Of a stretch of 64,000 nucleotides of DNA, positions 63,428-64,000 are shown one piece after another. The DNA lies in the NCBI GenBank assembly GCA_963815965.1, contig CAWFIT010000001.1:1116001-1180000 (forward strand), read 5' to 3'. The DNA is from DASVFB01 sp963815965. GTDB lineage: Bacteria; Actinomycetota; Thermoleophilia; Gaiellales; Gaiellaceae. Position 1 is the first letter of the stretch. Each line of letters starts with the position of its first letter. A program made the translations under genes and the position numbers. Under the pieces are notes generated by a model. The model was not told where the DNA came from. It saw nothing but the letters and a program-made list of their open reading frames with translations, and searched no databases.

Positions 63428-64000
63428 ATGGCGTCGCCGTCTTTCGCGCCTTACGAAGGCGCCCGTGTACTGGTCACCGGGAGGCCTCGGCTTCATCGGC
63501 TCGCACCTGTCGCAAGAAGCTCGTCGAGCTCGGCGCCGACGTCACGATCGTCGATTCGCTCATCCCCGAGTACGGCGGCAACCCCTACAACGTCCGCGAG
63601 ATCGTGGACGACGTGCACATCAACTACTCGGACATCCGCGATCCGTGGTCGATCCGATACCTCGTCACGGGCAAGGACTTCATCTTCAACCTCGCAGGCC
63701 AGGTCAGTCATCATCGATTCGATGAAGGATCCGGAGACGGATCTCGACATCAACTGCCGCAGCCAGCTCTCCCTCCTGGAGGCGTGCCGTGAGAACAATC
63801 CCGACGCCCGCATCGTCTTCGCCGCGTCGCGGCAGCAGTACGGGCGGCCCGCAGTTCGTCCCGGTCACCGAGGAGCACCCGCTCGTGCCGGTCGACGTCA
63901 ACGGCATCAACCTCATCGCCGGCGAGCGCTACCACCTCCTCTACAACGACGTCTACGGAATCCGCGCGGTCTCGCTGCGGCTGACGAACACCTACGGCCC
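63428..64000 (+). CDS. NAD-dependent nucleotide-sugar epimerase/dehydratase (3' end outside window, frameshifted)
   Basis: ATG 63428: a short polar start (ASPSFAPYEGARVLV), then the NAD loop seen in two frames as TGGLGFIGSHLS, KLVELGADVTIVDSLIPEYG, GNPYNVREIVDDVHINYSDI, RYLVTGKDFIFNLAGQVSH, SMKDPETDLDINCRSQLSLL, EACRENNPDARIVFAASRQQ and YGRP, followed by the expected VPVDVNGINLIAGERYHLLY and GIRAVSLRLTNTYGP at the edge. It fits the UDP-glucose 4-epimerase/dehydratase group of extended SDRs. The usual active-site YxxxK appears altered: in the catalytic position N-G-I-N-L-I-A-G-E is seen rather than Y-x3-K, so a non-catalytic or unusual enzyme is possible. Indels lie near 63480, 63515, 63710 and 63845. 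Confidence 0.75.
   Translation, partial: MASPSFAPYEGARVLVTGRPRLHRLAPVARSSSSSAPTSRSSIRSSPSTAATPTTSARSWTTCTSTTRTSAIRGRSDTSSRARTSSSTSQARSVIIDSMKDPETDLDINCRSQLSLLEACRENNPDARIVFAASRQQYGRPAVRPGHRGAPARAGRRQRHQPHRRRALPPPLQRRLRNPRGLAAADEHLRP

Noticed and set aside
1..64000. CRISPR arrays, insertion sequences, integrases, tRNA or rRNA genes
   Set aside because: No regularly spaced direct repeats, no transposase or integrase motifs and no cloverleaf- or rRNA-like sequence was seen on either strand.

Overview
The window comes from a very GC-rich bacterium and reads like a member of the Actinobacteria, most probably class Thermoleophilia (Gaiellales/Solirubrobacterales). This is an inference from gene content and gene style, not from a marker gene. 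The supporting points are the F420 biosynthesis genes, a class II (B12-dependent) ribonucleotide reductase, GTG/TTG starts, 4-base stop/start overlaps and many leaderless promoters. No rRNA, tRNA, CRISPR array, transposase or phage gene was found.

Layout. 1-31999 is a large surface-polysaccharide locus: a PQQ-type beta-propeller protein (cut by the left edge), a Wzz-like co-polymerase, two GT2 enzymes, a UDP-glucuronate decarboxylase and a secreted glycosidase. Next come a frameshift-rich block with a WbaP-type sugar-1-phosphate transferase, GDP-mannose/GDP-fucose enzymes, a flippase, many GT4/GT2 glycosyltransferases, three large membrane proteins (at least two of them tandem paralogues) and a WecA-type GlcNAc-1-P transferase that seems fused to a FlaA1/CapD-type membrane plus Rossmann module. 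32032-36463 holds an ABC polysaccharide exporter (wzm, wzt) with hemE and hemH between its two halves, plus two small unknown genes. 36523-39852 is an F420 operon (cofC-cofD-fno-cofE) followed by pdxH. 39856-44806 carries, on the minus strand, dinB, a small unknown, nrdJ and an unknown secreted protein. 45000-50688 holds an O-antigen ligase/polymerase-like protein, a sulfite-oxidase-like molybdoenzyme, a LytR_C protein, tmk, holB and an Rrf2 regulator. 50632-54158 is a sulfate ABC importer operon (sbp-cysT-cysW-cysA). 54258-64000 is a second glycan block: glycosyltransferases, methyltransferases, an exostosin-like enzyme, a second flippase and an epimerase cut by the right edge.

How it works together. 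The glycan genes cover nucleotide-sugar supply (UDP-xylose, GDP-fucose), two kinds of lipid-linked initiating transferase, chain assembly, flipping by two flippases, polymerisation or ligation, and an alternative ABC export route. Core-metabolism operons (haem, F420, DNA replication, sulfur) lie between the glycan modules.

Sequence quality. Many genes, above all between 5.8 and 31 kb, are broken by small indels while both sides keep conserved motifs. I read these mostly as assembly or sequencing errors, so each broken gene is given as one CDS spanning all its pieces and the outer coordinates are approximate. Regulation stands out: at least fifteen gene starts have a TAnnnT -10 box 6-10 bases upstream, many with exactly 7, and no Shine-Dalgarno, which indicates leaderless transcripts. 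nrdJ and the sulfate operon instead have classical ribosome binding sites.
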